Below, in pieces: positions 53,064-62,654 of a DNA stretch of 64,000 nucleotides. The stretch is from contig NZ_LMRR01000009.1 in assembly GCF_001426085.1 (NCBI RefSeq), positions 144,592-208,591 of the forward strand, written 5' to 3'. The notes beneath the pieces were generated by a model, which was not told the DNA's origin, ran no database searches, and saw nothing but the letters and a program-made list of their open reading frames with translations. Position 1 is the stretch's first letter. Each line of letters starts with the position of its first letter. Origin of the DNA: Rhodococcus sp. Leaf278 (GTDB taxonomy: Bacteria > Actinomycetota > Actinomycetes > Mycobacteriales > Mycobacteriaceae). Made by a program: the position numbers and the translations under genes.

Positions 53064-54125
53064 CTAGCCAGTCAGTACATCGGCAGCTGCCACCGCCAGT
53101 GCGACTGCGGACTCGCACTGGTCGGCCAGGATGGACAGGGTGGGAACCGTGCGGGCATAGCGCGCGGCCGTGTCCTCGGTTTCGGGCATGCCGAGCACGG
53201 GGTTGCCCAACACGATGTCCGCGAAGCACGCCGAATCCGAGCCGCGTGTTTCTACGGTGTAGCCGCCCTGCTCGACGGTCTCGCGGTCGGTCGAACGCAG
53301 ATCGGTGTCGACGTAGGCGAGCGTGACGTCGAGCATCATGAGGTTGTCCTCGAACGTTGCCGAGGATGCCGTGAAGTGGCAGCTGTACGGATCGGAGGGA
53401 GGGTTCCAGCGGTCCACCGTCCAGGTTGCGGGCAAGTGCTCCAAGACGGCGCACGGATCTTTCATGGCAAGCGGGAGGTTGTACTTCGAATCGGCGCGCA
53501 GCGGTGGATCCTCCAGCAGACCGAGGGCGGTCGAGGTGATCGATTTCGCTGCAGAGCACGCGTCCGCGTCGGCGCGATAGACGTCGATCGTGGCGAAGCC
53601 GCGGCCGGATTCGGTGAGAAAACCCTCCATGGGCCCCGGGGTCGCGCCGTCGAACTCGTCGCGGAGCGGAAAGCCGATGCGGCACGACCCTTCTGACGAG
53701 TTGTCGAGATACACCTGTTCGTCACCGATCGTGATCTGTTCGTAGTCCGGGTCGTCGGACGTCGGTTGATACCCGTTCAGATCGACGGAGACGGAGTCGG
53801 TGGCCCTCGATCGCCCAGGGTTGAGGCTTGCCGAGCACGTGCTCAACTCGCCGTCGGGGCGGAGCTGCACCACGGTGCCGAGGGCAGCGAGATCGTCCTC
53901 GGTGAGAAATCCACACGGATCGAGACTGCGTACGAATTCTGCTGTGTCGGCCAAATATCGGTCTGCCTCCGACATCTCGAACCCGTACTTGTTCTGCGGC
54001 GAGGAACTGCCGGTAGGCGACGAACTGCCTGCAGGGAACGCGCTGCCGAGCAAGACCACCGCGCATCCGCTCGTCGATACCGACATCGCCAGCGCCGCCG
54101 CCGCGAGCAACCAATTTCTACGCAC
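53064..54125 (-). CDS. DUF3558-like lipoprotein
   Basis: A 353-residue protein with a GTG start. The lipobox (ALAMSVSTSGC) predicts a lipid-anchored exported protein with a Ser/Pro/Gly linker (GSSSPTGSSSPQNKY). Two similar halves follow, each with a DPC motif at the start of the domain (RSLDPCGFLTEDDLAALG; MKDPCAVLEHLPATWTVD) and further Cys in strands (STCSASLN; YSCHFTAS). This duplicated Cys-containing domain resembles DUF3558 of mycolata. Function unknown. Confidence 0.75.
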   Translation of the reverse strand: MRRNWLLAAAALAMSVSTSGCAVVLLGSAFPAGSSSPTGSSSPQNKYGFEMSEADRYLADTAEFVRSLDPCGFLTEDDLAALGTVVQLRPDGELSTCSASLNPGRSRATDSVSVDLNGYQPTSDDPDYEQITIGDEQVYLDNSSEGSCRIGFPLRDEFDGATPGPMEGFLTESGRGFATIDVYRADADACSAAKSITSTALGLLEDPPLRADSKYNLPLAMKDPCAVLEHLPATWTVDRWNPPSDPYSCHFTASSATFEDNLMMLDVTLAYVDTDLRSTDRETVEQGGYTVETRGSDSACFADIVLGNPVLGMPETEDTAARYARTVPTLSILADQCESAVALAVAAADVLTG

Positions 54126-54188
54126 CGTTTTCCCCCGAACTCGAACCGACCGATCATGGGGTTGGACGCGCGGGGGCTCCAGATGGTT

Positions 54189-54605
54189 TCAGTCTCCGGA
54201 TAGTTCGTCTTCGACTCGGTCGGCGGCGGCTACGGGATCCTCGTGTTCCCAGATTCGTACGACGCGCCAGCCCTCGTCGATCAATCGTCGGTCGGTGTCG
54301 CGATCCCGCGCGACGTTGGCGGCCAGTTTGTCGGCCCACCACTGCGCGTTGTTGCGGGGCTTGGTGGCATGTATCGGGCAGCTGTGCCAGAAGCAGCCGT
54401 CGACGTAGACCGCGACCTTGCGTCTGGGAAAGACCAGATCTGCCCGACGCCGCATGCCCTTCAGCGGAGCGCGATCGACGAAATACCGCAGACCTCGGCT
54501 GTGCAGTGCTCGCCGCAGGGCCACCTCTGGCTTGGTGTCGCGGCGCTTCTGTTTGCTCAGCCGTGCGCTGGTCTTGGCGTCGGTGACGGGTCGGTCGGCG
54601 CTCAC
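54189..54605 (-). CDS. vsr: Very-short-patch-repair type endonuclease (Vsr)
   Basis: A 138-residue protein with a GTG start at 54605 overlapping the methyltransferase stop. Vsr motifs: KQKRRDTKPEVALRRALHSR, FVDRAPLKGMRRRADLVFPR, KVAVYVDGCFWHSCPIHATK (catalytic Asp and zinc ligands) and DTDRRLIDEGWRVVRIWEHE. It nicks T:G mismatches created by deamination of 5-methylcytosine. Pairing with the upstream cytosine methyltransferase is classic. Confidence 0.93.
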   Translation of the reverse strand: MSADRPVTDAKTSARLSKQKRRDTKPEVALRRALHSRGLRYFVDRAPLKGMRRRADLVFPRRKVAVYVDGCFWHSCPIHATKPRNNAQWWADKLAANVARDRDTDRRLIDEGWRVVRIWEHEDPVAAADRVEDELSGD

Positions 54606-55765
54606 ACCGGAACCCGCTCGGCGTACCCGCCCATGCGCTCCAGGTGGGCGTCGAGATCGTCGAGGAATCCCGGAGCGAAACGGAGGCTGCCGGCCCGGGC
54701 GCGCTTGAGGAATCCGGCAGTTGCGCGCGCGGAGAGCAGCTTCGAATCGTCCAGAAAGCCAGCCAGGTCCTCGTACGGCTCGTGCACCGGCATGGTCGAG
54801 ATCGTCACCTTGTACGTCGTCCGGTCGCGTCCCCAGGCCGCAGTCGGCCAGGCCTGGCCAGGCAGAACAGCCACATCGTTGGAGGCGTCGTAGGGCTTCG
54901 GATCGTCCAGAGCCTGCGCAGCCCACGACGCCATGCGGACACTGACGGCATTGCCGACGAGCTTCCAGCGATGTCCACTCCGGACCCCGGGTTCCTGGAC
55001 GGCGGGCAGCGTCCACTCCGGATCGAATCCCTGCAGACGTTCGGCCCCGATGATGCCGGGAGTGACGATCTCCCCTGACGGCAGGCGAACCGCCGGGGGA
55101 CTGGCGATGCCCAGCGAGGATCCGCCCTTGAGCGTCGGCACCGCGTTGACGGCCCAGCCAAGTCCGCGGATTCCCTCGGTCCAGTAGAACCCGCACGGCT
55201 GGGTGCTCGGATCGCCGTCGGGCAACGGACCGGCATCATGAGAGAACAGCACCTCGCGTGGATCGTCGGTGCGCGAGGCCAGCATCACCACCCGCTGCCG
55301 GCGTTGCGGCAACCCGAACGCTCGGGCGTCGACGACGCGGTAGGCCCACATGTAACCGAGATCCTCGAGTGCGTCGGTGATGTGCCGCATGGCTGCGCCG
55401 CGGCCGAGTTGCAGCATGAACGGCACGTTCTCGATCAGCAGCCAGCGTGGACCTTTGCGGCGCGAGACCAGCCGGAACACCTCGTCGACCAGGCCGGATC
55501 GGGCACCGGTGATGCCTGCGGTGCGTCCTGCCTGGGAGAGGTCCTGGCACGGGAAGCCCGCTGCTACCAGTTCGGTGTCGCCGGGCAGGCTTCGGAGCGT
55601 GGTGACGTCGCTGTGCAGGGGGACGTTGGGCATGCGGGCGGTGAGGACGGCTTGGGCTCCGGGATCGACCTCGCACAGCAACTGCGTCGACCAGCCCGCC
55701 TCGGCCAACCCCAACTCGAGCCCGCCGATTCCCGCGAACAACCCGACCATCGACCGTGCGCTCAC
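54602..55765 (-). CDS. DNA (cytosine-5) methyltransferase
   Basis: GTG at 55765 is chosen (AGAAGGG five bases upstream; the product then starts just before motif I). The 387-residue enzyme has motif I LFAGIGGLELGLAEAG, motif IV AGFPCQDLSQAGRTAG (catalytic Cys), motif VI LLIENVPFML, motif VIII LPQRRQRVVMLAS and motif X LVGNAVSVRMASW. A C-terminal extension of about 100 residues after motif X is not usual for small Dcm-type enzymes. No restriction enzyme gene lies nearby, so the pair may be an orphan modification/repair unit. Confidence 0.92.
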   Translation of the reverse strand: MSARSMVGLFAGIGGLELGLAEAGWSTQLLCEVDPGAQAVLTARMPNVPLHSDVTTLRSLPGDTELVAAGFPCQDLSQAGRTAGITGARSGLVDEVFRLVSRRKGPRWLLIENVPFMLQLGRGAAMRHITDALEDLGYMWAYRVVDARAFGLPQRRQRVVMLASRTDDPREVLFSHDAGPLPDGDPSTQPCGFYWTEGIRGLGWAVNAVPTLKGGSSLGIASPPAVRLPSGEIVTPGIIGAERLQGFDPEWTLPAVQEPGVRSGHRWKLVGNAVSVRMASWAAQALDDPKPYDASNDVAVLPGQAWPTAAWGRDRTTYKVTISTMPVHEPYEDLAGFLDDSKLLSARATAGFLKRARAGSLRFAPGFLDDLDAHLERMGGYAERVPV

Positions 55766-56004
55766 GTATGCCCTTCTCTCGCCCGACGGTCCTACGGTAC
55801 TCGAGAGTGGGTGCGCTGAGCGCCCACTATTTCCGTTCGGAAGCGGGATGCCGTGAGCGGGCCCAAATTGTGGACACTCAGGGCAGTTGCACTTGACCTC
55901 GACCATGCTCGAGGTTTCACACTGGAATGCACGCGGCCGAAAATCGGTTGGAAACTGAGCCTGTGCAATGAAATCATTCGAGCACAGCAATAAGGAGAAC
56001 AACT

Positions 56005-57798
56005 GTGTCCACGGGTGTGCTCGATCCCGAAGCCAGAACTGTCGATCAGCCATACCCTGACACGGCGAAGGCACCGAGCTCGCTGCAGCGTTTCGCGCCG
56101 TTCCTGGCCCCGTACAAGTGGTTCTACATCGGCTCGATCGTGGTCTCGCTCATCGCGACTCTGACCGGCCTGGTCATTCCTCTGGTGATTCAGCGCGTCA
56201 TCGACGGCCCCATCACCGACCGGGACTTCCCGGCGGTGTGGTGGCCCGCAGCGTTGATCCTGCTGTTGGGCACCATCGACGCGGCCGGAATCTGGGTGCG
56301 TCGGTATCTGGTGTCGAGGCCGTCGAGTCAATTCGAGATCACGGCTCGCGCAACGGTATTCGACAAATTACAGCGGCTCTCGGTTGCGGCGCACGAAAGT
56401 TGGGAATCGGGTCAGCTGCTCTCGCGCGCCATCGCCGATCTCGGTTCGCTGCGCCGGTTCATGGCCTTCATCGGCCCGTTCATCATCATCAACGCCGTCA
56501 CGCTCGTGGTGGGTATCGGTGTATTGCTGGTCCAGTCCTGGCAATTGGGGCTGATCATGCTGGTGACATCGGTGCCGCTGGTGATCGCCTGCACCAAGTT
56601 CGAGACGCTGTACCGCGTCGTCGCGCGCGACGCTCAGGATCAGGCGGGCGATGTCACGACGACAGTCGAGGAATCCATCCAGGGCATTCGCGTCCTGAAG
56701 GCCTTCGGTCGAAGTGCGCACCTGGGCAAGCAGTTTCTTCGGCAGGCTCGTACTCTGCGCGGGACCGAGCTGAAGAAGGTGCGCTACCTCGCGATCATTT
56801 GGGCCGTCATCGTCGGATTGCAACCGATCACCATCGGCGCGATTCTGGCCGTGGGGACGTACTCGATCGTGCAGGGCACGATGACGGTCGGCACGCTCGT
56901 CGCTGCCATCGCCATCGTCACGTTCCTGTTGTGGCCCATCGAATCGTTCGGCTACCTGCTGGCCGAGTTGAACAATGCACGTACGGCAGCGGATCGGTAC
57001 TGGGAGATCATGGACACTCCCGAGACCGTCACCGATCCGGACAATCCCGTCGAATTGCCCCAAAGAATCCGTGGCCGAGTGCAATTCGACCGCGTCGGTT
57101 TCACCTTTCCCGACGCGTCCTCGCCGCTGCTCACCGATGTCAGTTTTGTCATCGAGCCGGGGGAAACCGTGGCGCTCGTCGGTAACACCGGCAGCGGCAA
57201 GACTGCACTGACCAACCTGGTTCCTCGGCTCTTCGACGTCACCGAGGGGTCCATCACGATCGACGGTATCGATGTGGCGTCGATGCGGTTGTCGGACCTG
57301 CGTTCCATCGTGTCGGTGGCCTTCGAGGATCCGGTGCTGTTCTCGGCCAGTGCGCGCGAGAACATCGCGCTCGGTTCTCCCGGTGCCTCCGATGCCGAGA
57401 TTGCCGAGGCGTTGGAGATCGCGCACGCAACGGATTTCGTCGAGCAACTGCCGTGGGGTCTGGCCACTCGCATCGGCGAGCAGGGCATGAGCCTGTCCGG
57501 CGGACAGCGGCAACGGCTCGCGTTGGCGCGTGCGGTGCTGGGCAAGCCACGGGTGCTCGTGCTCGACGACCCACTGTCCGCGCTCGACGTGGACACCGAA
57601 GCGAAAGTGCAGAAGGAGCTCAGGCGCGTGTTGGCGCATTCGACGACAGTGCTGGTGGCACACCGGCCGTCGACCGCTGCGTTGGCCGACCGCGTGCTCT
57701 ATCTGGAGAACGGAACGATTGTGGAGCAGGGAACACACGAGGGACTGTTGGCCTCGTCGCCGCGGTACCGCGAGGTGATGGGGTCGATTCATGAGTGA
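56005..57798 (+). CDS. ABC exporter half-transporter A (degenerate ATP site)
   Basis: A 597-residue protein with six membrane segments (residues about 30-320) and a C-terminal ATPase: Walker A LVGNTGSGKTALTNLV, signature MSLSGGQRQRLALARAVL, Walker B VLVLDDPLSALDVDTEAK. The residue after Walker B Asp is Asp, not the catalytic Glu, so one of the two composite ATP sites should be slow. Start GTG at 56005 behind TAAGGAG. It overlaps the partner gene by eight bases. Confidence 0.92.
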   Translation: MSTGVLDPEARTVDQPYPDTAKAPSSLQRFAPFLAPYKWFYIGSIVVSLIATLTGLVIPLVIQRVIDGPITDRDFPAVWWPAALILLLGTIDAAGIWVRRYLVSRPSSQFEITARATVFDKLQRLSVAAHESWESGQLLSRAIADLGSLRRFMAFIGPFIIINAVTLVVGIGVLLVQSWQLGLIMLVTSVPLVIACTKFETLYRVVARDAQDQAGDVTTTVEESIQGIRVLKAFGRSAHLGKQFLRQARTLRGTELKKVRYLAIIWAVIVGLQPITIGAILAVGTYSIVQGTMTVGTLVAAIAIVTFLLWPIESFGYLLAELNNARTAADRYWEIMDTPETVTDPDNPVELPQRIRGRVQFDRVGFTFPDASSPLLTDVSFVIEPGETVALVGNTGSGKTALTNLVPRLFDVTEGSITIDGIDVASMRLSDLRSIVSVAFEDPVLFSASARENIALGSPGASDAEIAEALEIAHATDFVEQLPWGLATRIGEQGMSLSGGQRQRLALARAVLGKPRVLVLDDPLSALDVDTEAKVQKELRRVLAHSTTVLVAHRPSTAALADRVLYLENGTIVEQGTHEGLLASSPRYREVMGSIHE

Positions 57799-59614
57799 TC
57801 AGACCGCAGCTGCGGATTGGCGGGGCGTCGGCGGGGAGGAATCCGAGGTCGACGCCACCGGAAACCTGGTGCTGGCCGGACGTTCTCGTCGCTTGCTCGC
57901 ATCGCTGGTGCGTCCGTACAAGAAGCAGGCCCTGCTGTCGTTCCTGATCATCCTGGTCGACAACATCACCTACGTGGCTGGCCCACTGTTTATCGCCTAT
58001 GCACTCGACAACGGCGTCGGCGCTGCGGGGCAGGGTGATTGGGGTCCGCTGCTGTGGGCCGTGGGCGGATACACCGGCTTCGGTCTGCTCGGCATGTTCA
58101 CCACCTACGCGTTTCTCACCGTCTCGGGTCGGCTGAGCCAGAACATCCTGTACGACCTGCGCGGCCGAGTGTTCGATCATGCGCAGAAACTGAGCCTGTC
58201 GTTCCACGAGAAGTACACCTCGGGACGATTGATCTCGCGGCTGACCAGTGACGTCGAGTCGCTGCAGACCTTGCTCGAGAGTGCGCTCAACGATGCGTTG
58301 ACGGCCATCCTGTCCATGGTGTCGATCGCGATCATCCTGGTGTATCTCGACGTTCCGATGGCGTTGATCGTGCTGGCCGGCTTCGTTCCGCTGGTGCTCG
58401 TCACGCGGTGGTCGCAGCGGCGACAACGTCAGGGATACCGTCGAACACGGGTGGCGATCGCGCGCGTCGTGGTCCACTTCGTGGAGTCGATGGGCGGAAT
58501 CCGTGCCGTGCAGGTCTTCCGGCGTGAGGGCCGCAACGACGCGATCCTCGAGACCGAGGATTCGGAGTATCGCGACGCCACCACCGCGGCCTTGCGCGGC
58601 ATGGCGAGTTACACCGGCATCGTGCGCTGGATCGGCAACGTCACGCTCGCGATCATCCTGGTGTTCGGTAGCTGGCGAGTGATCAACGGCCACATGGACA
58701 TCGGCGTACTTGCGGCCTACGTGCTGTATCTCCGCCGGTTCTACGGGCCACTCGACGAGCTGGCAATGGTGTTCAACGCCTACCAGTCCGCCGCGGCTGC
58801 GCTGGAGAAGATCTCCGGTGTGCTCGAGGAGGAACCGTCGGTTGTCGCGCCGAAGAATCCGGTGAAGATCGGAACGGTCAAGGGCGACATAACGTTCGAC
58901 GACGTGCATTTCTCCTACGGGTCCGAGCGCGTCGTGCTGCCGGAGTTCTCGTTGCACGTGCCCGCAGGTCAGGTGGTCGCGATGGTCGGGGCCACCGGGG
59001 CCGGAAAGTCGACACTGGCAAAGCTGTTGGCGCGCTTCTACGATCCGACGGCCGGGGCCGTGCGACTCGACGGCATCGACATGCGGGAGATCAGCGACGA
59101 GGACCTACGCCGCAACGTCGTCATGGTGACGCAGGAGTCGTTCCTGTTCTCCGGTTCGGTGGCGGACAACATCCGTCTCGGACGCCCGACGGCGAGCGAC
59201 GCGGACGTGCGCGCTGCTGCCGACGCCGTCGGACTGACCGAGTTCATCGCGTCGCTGCCGGACGGTATCGACACCGACGTACGCAAGCGCGGTGGCCGAT
59301 TGTCCTCGGGTCAAAGGCAATTGGTGGCCTTCGCGCGGGTGTTCCTCGCCGCGCCGTCGGTGATCGTGCTCGACGAGGCGACATCGAGTCTGGACATCCC
59401 GAGTGAGCGGCTGGTGCAGCGTGCGCTCGAGACCATCCTCCAGGGGCGAACGGCGCTGATCATCGCGCACCGCCTGTCGACGGTGGCCATCGCCGATCGC
59501 GTTCTGGTCATGTCCGACGGCGACATCGTCGAGGACGGAACTCCCGAGGATCTCATCGCGGGAGAGGGACGCTTTGCACACCTGCACGAGGCGTGGGAAG
59601 ACTCGCTGGTCTGA
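57791..59614 (+). CDS. ABC exporter half-transporter B
   Basis: A 607-residue partner of the preceding gene. Membrane domain followed by Walker A MVGATGAGKSTLAKLLARFY, Q-loop VVMVTQESFLFSGSVADN, signature LSSGQRQLVAFARVFLA and canonical Walker B VIVLDEATSSLDIPSERLVQ. The pair should form a heterodimer of the type that exports drugs, lipids or peptides. It contributes the catalytic Glu for the active site. Substrate unknown. Confidence 0.92.
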   Translation: MSDQTAAADWRGVGGEESEVDATGNLVLAGRSRRLLASLVRPYKKQALLSFLIILVDNITYVAGPLFIAYALDNGVGAAGQGDWGPLLWAVGGYTGFGLLGMFTTYAFLTVSGRLSQNILYDLRGRVFDHAQKLSLSFHEKYTSGRLISRLTSDVESLQTLLESALNDALTAILSMVSIAIILVYLDVPMALIVLAGFVPLVLVTRWSQRRQRQGYRRTRVAIARVVVHFVESMGGIRAVQVFRREGRNDAILETEDSEYRDATTAALRGMASYTGIVRWIGNVTLAIILVFGSWRVINGHMDIGVLAAYVLYLRRFYGPLDELAMVFNAYQSAAAALEKISGVLEEEPSVVAPKNPVKIGTVKGDITFDDVHFSYGSERVVLPEFSLHVPAGQVVAMVGATGAGKSTLAKLLARFYDPTAGAVRLDGIDMREISDEDLRRNVVMVTQESFLFSGSVADNIRLGRPTASDADVRAAADAVGLTEFIASLPDGIDTDVRKRGGRLSSGQRQLVAFARVFLAAPSVIVLDEATSSLDIPSERLVQRALETILQGRTALIIAHRLSTVAIADRVLVMSDGDIVEDGTPEDLIAGEGRFAHLHEAWEDSLV

Positions 59615-59654
59615 TTTGCGTAACGCGTCGCCGGTCCCCGGCGAAATGACCTGT

Positions 59655-60035
59655 ATGAGAAGAACATTTGTAGCGGCAACACGAGTTGCCACGGTCGTCG
59701 TCTCAGGTCTGGCCTTTACCGCAATCATCGGCGCAGGCGTTTCCCATGCGGACACTCAGGATTGCTCGATCTCCCACGATGCTTTCGGCGCGTCGGCAAC
59801 ATGTCAGGACGCCAATGCTCCTGCGGGTAGGGAGTACATCCTGATCACCGAGTGTTGGGGTTTTCACTTCGTCCCCAATCGCTTCCCGATCCCGGCGGTC
59901 GGGCCCTACACCTCGTCGAGCCGATCCTTCGTGCCGACAGGGCAGGCGTCGGGCAACTGTGGTTCGAGCTGGGGTCAACCCACGTCGACCCTCGGTGTGG
60001 TCACCGGTGCCCACGTGGAGACCTACCGCCAGTGA
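59655..60035 (+). CDS. Secreted protein of unknown function (126 aa)
   Basis: Starts MRRTFVAATRVATVVVSGLA, a Sec signal ending near ISHADTQD-like residues (GVSHADTQDCS). The mature part of about 90 residues has four Cys (QDCSISHDAF; ATCQDANA; ITECWGFHF; SGNCGSSWG), probably two disulfides. No family recognised. It lies 40 bp after the ABC operon and could be read through from it. Confidence 0.65.
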   Translation: MRRTFVAATRVATVVVSGLAFTAIIGAGVSHADTQDCSISHDAFGASATCQDANAPAGREYILITECWGFHFVPNRFPIPAVGPYTSSSRSFVPTGQASGNCGSSWGQPTSTLGVVTGAHVETYRQ

Positions 60036-60057
60036 AGTTCGCCTCGTGACCGGGTGA

Positions 60058-60405
60058 TCATGTCCATGGGGTGATCGGCGGCTTGACCCACATGATCTTC
60101 TCGTCGGTGTGCTGTGGCGTCGCACCATCGTGACCGGGGTGTTCGGCCGCCCACGCAGTTTTACGGTCGAGCAGCCCGGCCACGATGGTCCAGGTTTCCA
60201 TCGTGCTCGGTGGGTGCAGGTCCGCGGCGCGGGCAAGTTTTCTGCGCACGGCGTCGGTGAGGTCGAGGAGTTCGGCACCGGTGATGCCGCGATCCCAGAC
60301 GTAGCGCGCCAAAGCCGTCGCCTTGTCCTGTCGACTCTTCGCGGCCTGTTCGGAATGTGCGAAATCGAACTGCCCGCCGCCTGCGTTCTCTGTCGTCACG
60401 TTCAT
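60058..60405 (-). CDS. Hypothetical protein (115 aa)
   Basis: Starts MNVTTENAGGGQFDFAHSEQ at 60405. A helical core (AAKSRQDKATALARYVWDRG; GAELLDLTDAVRRKLARAAD) is followed by TMETWTIVAGLLDRKTAWAA and a His/Pro-rich tail ending WVKPPITPWT. The helices have a helix-turn-helix look but no family was recognised. Confidence 0.65.
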   Translation of the reverse strand: MNVTTENAGGGQFDFAHSEQAAKSRQDKATALARYVWDRGITGAELLDLTDAVRRKLARAADLHPPSTMETWTIVAGLLDRKTAWAAEHPGHDGATPQHTDEKIMWVKPPITPWT

Positions 60406-60477
60406 CACCTTAAGTAATGTGCAGTAAAAGGCACGTCCGCTTGTTCTCGAGGGGGGCTCGTCGCCTACCGTAGGTGG

Positions 60478-61104
60478 GTGATCACTCAAGCATCGGGTGC
60501 AGAGCACGCCTCCGTCCCCGCAACCGACACCATCGACGCGAAAACCTGGCCTTCGATTCTGACGTGGCGAGCGCATGACGTCCCCCGCATGGAGTCCGTG
60601 CGCGTTCAGCTCTCCGGTAACCGAATCAAGGCTGCCGGACGCATCATCGGTGCTGCGTGCAGTGATCATCCCGCGTTCAGCGCCTCCTACGACCTGGTGA
60701 CCGACGAGTACGGCGTCACCAAGCGGCTGTCGGTGCGCACCTCTCTCGCGTCCGGTGACCGGCAGGCGTCCGTCAGTCGAGACGACGAGGGCTACTGGAT
60801 GGTGGAGAACAGTGCCAGCCATCAGCGCTCGACCTACAGCGGCGCGCTCGACGTGGACATGGTGCTCAGCCCGTTCTTCAACACGCTGCCGATCCGTCGA
60901 TTCGGTCTGCACACCCAGGTCCAGGACCTCGAAGTGCCGACGGTGTACGTCAATCTCCTCGACCTCAGCATCCAAGAGGCCACGCTGACCTACAGCAGCG
61001 GTTCCGAGGGCATTCACGTCATCTCGCCGGTGTCGACGTCCTCCGTCACGGTCGATGCCGAAGGATTCGTTCTCGATTACCCCGGACTGGCCGAACGGAT
61101 CTGA
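60478..61104 (+). CDS. Putative glycolipid-binding protein (DUF1089 family)
   Basis: A 208-residue protein with a GTG start. The beta-rich domain has the family's order: SGNRIKAAGRIIGAACSDHP, FSASYDLVTDEYGVTKRLSV, DDEGYWMVENSASHQRSTYS, GALDVDMVLSPFFNTLPIRR and VPTVYVNLLDLSIQEATLTY. Family members are annotated as glycolipid-binding, with little experimental detail. Its 3' end overlaps the convergent tyrA by 28 bases. Confidence 0.85.
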   Translation: MITQASGAEHASVPATDTIDAKTWPSILTWRAHDVPRMESVRVQLSGNRIKAAGRIIGAACSDHPAFSASYDLVTDEYGVTKRLSVRTSLASGDRQASVSRDDEGYWMVENSASHQRSTYSGALDVDMVLSPFFNTLPIRRFGLHTQVQDLEVPTVYVNLLDLSIQEATLTYSSGSEGIHVISPVSTSSVTVDAEGFVLDYPGLAERI

Positions 61105-62030
61105 CGCACGACGCCACCGCGTCGACCCGCGTTCTGCAGTTCTTCTCGCCACCCCGGCTCGCCCGGAGTGATGTCGGTGATGTCGAAGCGCTGATGCTGC
61201 TCGTACTGCAGGCGCGCCGCGTTTCCGGCGTCGACCAGCGTCTTCGTCGAGTTCTGGTCAAGTTCTTCTCGGGCTTGGGTGAGTGCGGCCAGTGCCTCAT
61301 CGAGCGCGGTCCTCAGCGCGGCAGCGTTGCCCTCGGTCATCGCGCGGACGAGATTCGGCGACGACGACGCCACCCGAGTCCCGTCCCGGAACGAGCCCGC
61401 GGCCAGGCCCAACGCCAACGGCCCGCCGGCTGCTCCCACGATCGCCAATGCCTCGGCCAGCAGATGCGGCAGATGGGAAATCCGGGCCACGGCGCGATCG
61501 TGCTCGACGCTCTCGGCCGGCACCACCACCGAACCGCAACTCAACGCGAGCCGGGCCACGCGGACCCACACATCCGCGTCGACTCCAGGGTCCGTGGACA
61601 CCACCCACACCGCGTCGGCGAACAGGGTGGGGTCGGTGGCAGCCCAACCCGAATGGTTGGTGCCCGCCATCGGATGCCCGCCGACATAGCGCGCCTGCAG
61701 TCCGCGAGCAGTCACAGCAGCCGCGACCTCGGCCTTGACGCTGACCACATCGGTGATCGGAGCCAGCGGTGCGTGCTCGGCGACGGCAGCCAGAACGGAG
61801 TCCACGGCAGGCATAGGAACGGCGATGACGATCAGTGCATCTTCATCGGATGCCCTGGTCAAAGCGGCTGTCAGGTCGGTACCGACGTCGTATCCGTCGG
61901 CGGTAGCACCGACGATCGCGTCGGCCGATCGGTTCCACCCCCATGCCCGACGGCCGGCGCCGTGGGCCGCACGCAGAATCGACCCACCGATCAGGCCGAG
62001 GCCGAGAACACACACCGAGGAAGAAGTCAC
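61077..62030 (-). CDS. tyrA: Prephenate dehydrogenase
   Basis: A 317-residue NAD-dependent enzyme. The N-terminal CVLGLGLIGGSILRAAHGAG binds the cofactor; IVIAVPMPAVDSVLA and ITDVVSVKAEVAAAVTARG follow, and the conserved catalytic segment is VGGHPMAGTNHSGWAA. The helical C-terminal half (HDRAVARISHLPHLLAEALA; GSFRDGTRVASSSPNLVRAM) forms the dimer. It makes 4-hydroxyphenylpyruvate in tyrosine synthesis. Prephenate rather than arogenate as substrate is inferred. Confidence 0.92.
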   Translation of the reverse strand: MTSSSVCVLGLGLIGGSILRAAHGAGRRAWGWNRSADAIVGATADGYDVGTDLTAALTRASDEDALIVIAVPMPAVDSVLAAVAEHAPLAPITDVVSVKAEVAAAVTARGLQARYVGGHPMAGTNHSGWAATDPTLFADAVWVVSTDPGVDADVWVRVARLALSCGSVVVPAESVEHDRAVARISHLPHLLAEALAIVGAAGGPLALGLAAGSFRDGTRVASSSPNLVRAMTEGNAAALRTALDEALAALTQAREELDQNSTKTLVDAGNAARLQYEQHQRFDITDITPGEPGWREELQNAGRRGGVVRQIRSASPG

Positions 62031-62111
62031 CCGATCAGATTGGCACAGGTGGGTGCCGTCGGCGGGAGGTGGACTTCGAATACCGACCCATACCGGACTA
62101 CCGTTGCGCGC

Positions 62112-62651
62112 ATGGCCGCACAGCGCGCGAAAGACAATCGCGCATCCGCATCGGAGTACGACGACCTCGAAGGATTCGGCGTTGCAGTTGTCCGGGAGGA
62201 CGGCAAGTGGACCGTGACGCCGCTGTCCGACGATGCCCTGACCAGCCTGTCGGCTGCAGAGACCGAATTGCGTGAACTACGCAGCTCGGGTGCCGTGTTC
62301 GGGCTGCTCGACGTGGACGAGGAATTCTTCGTGATCCTGCGTCCGGCACCGAACGGCACGCGCCTGCTGCTGTCCGACGCGGTCGCCGCAGTGGACTACG
62401 AAATCGCCGCGGACGTTCTCGATGCGTTGAACATCGAGATCCCCGACGTCGACCCCGACGAGCTCGACGACATCGAGCCCTACGAAGAAGGCGACCTCGC
62501 CCTGCTCGCCGACCTCGGACTACCCGAGGCCGTGCTGGGCATCATCGTCGCCGAGACCGACGACTACCCGGACGAGCAGCTGCAATCCATCGCCGAACGA
62601 CTGGGCTTCGAGGACGAGTTCGCCGCCGCAGTGAGCAAGCTGCGGCGCTGA
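62112..62651 (+). CDS. tRNA adenosine deaminase-associated protein
   Basis: ATG at 62112 (MAAQRAKDNRASASEYDDLE). A 179-residue acidic protein with two parts: a strand-rich N-terminal half (GFGVAVVREDGKWTVTPLSD; VFGLLDVDEEFFVILRPAPN) and an Asp/Glu-rich helical C-terminal half (DVDPDELDDIEPYEEGDLAL). It precedes tadA by three bases, the arrangement that gives the family its name in actinobacteria. Its role in editing is unknown. Confidence 0.85.
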   Translation: MAAQRAKDNRASASEYDDLEGFGVAVVREDGKWTVTPLSDDALTSLSAAETELRELRSSGAVFGLLDVDEEFFVILRPAPNGTRLLLSDAVAAVDYEIAADVLDALNIEIPDVDPDELDDIEPYEEGDLALLADLGLPEAVLGIIVAETDDYPDEQLQSIAERLGFEDEFAAAVSKLRR

Positions 62652-62654
62652 CCG

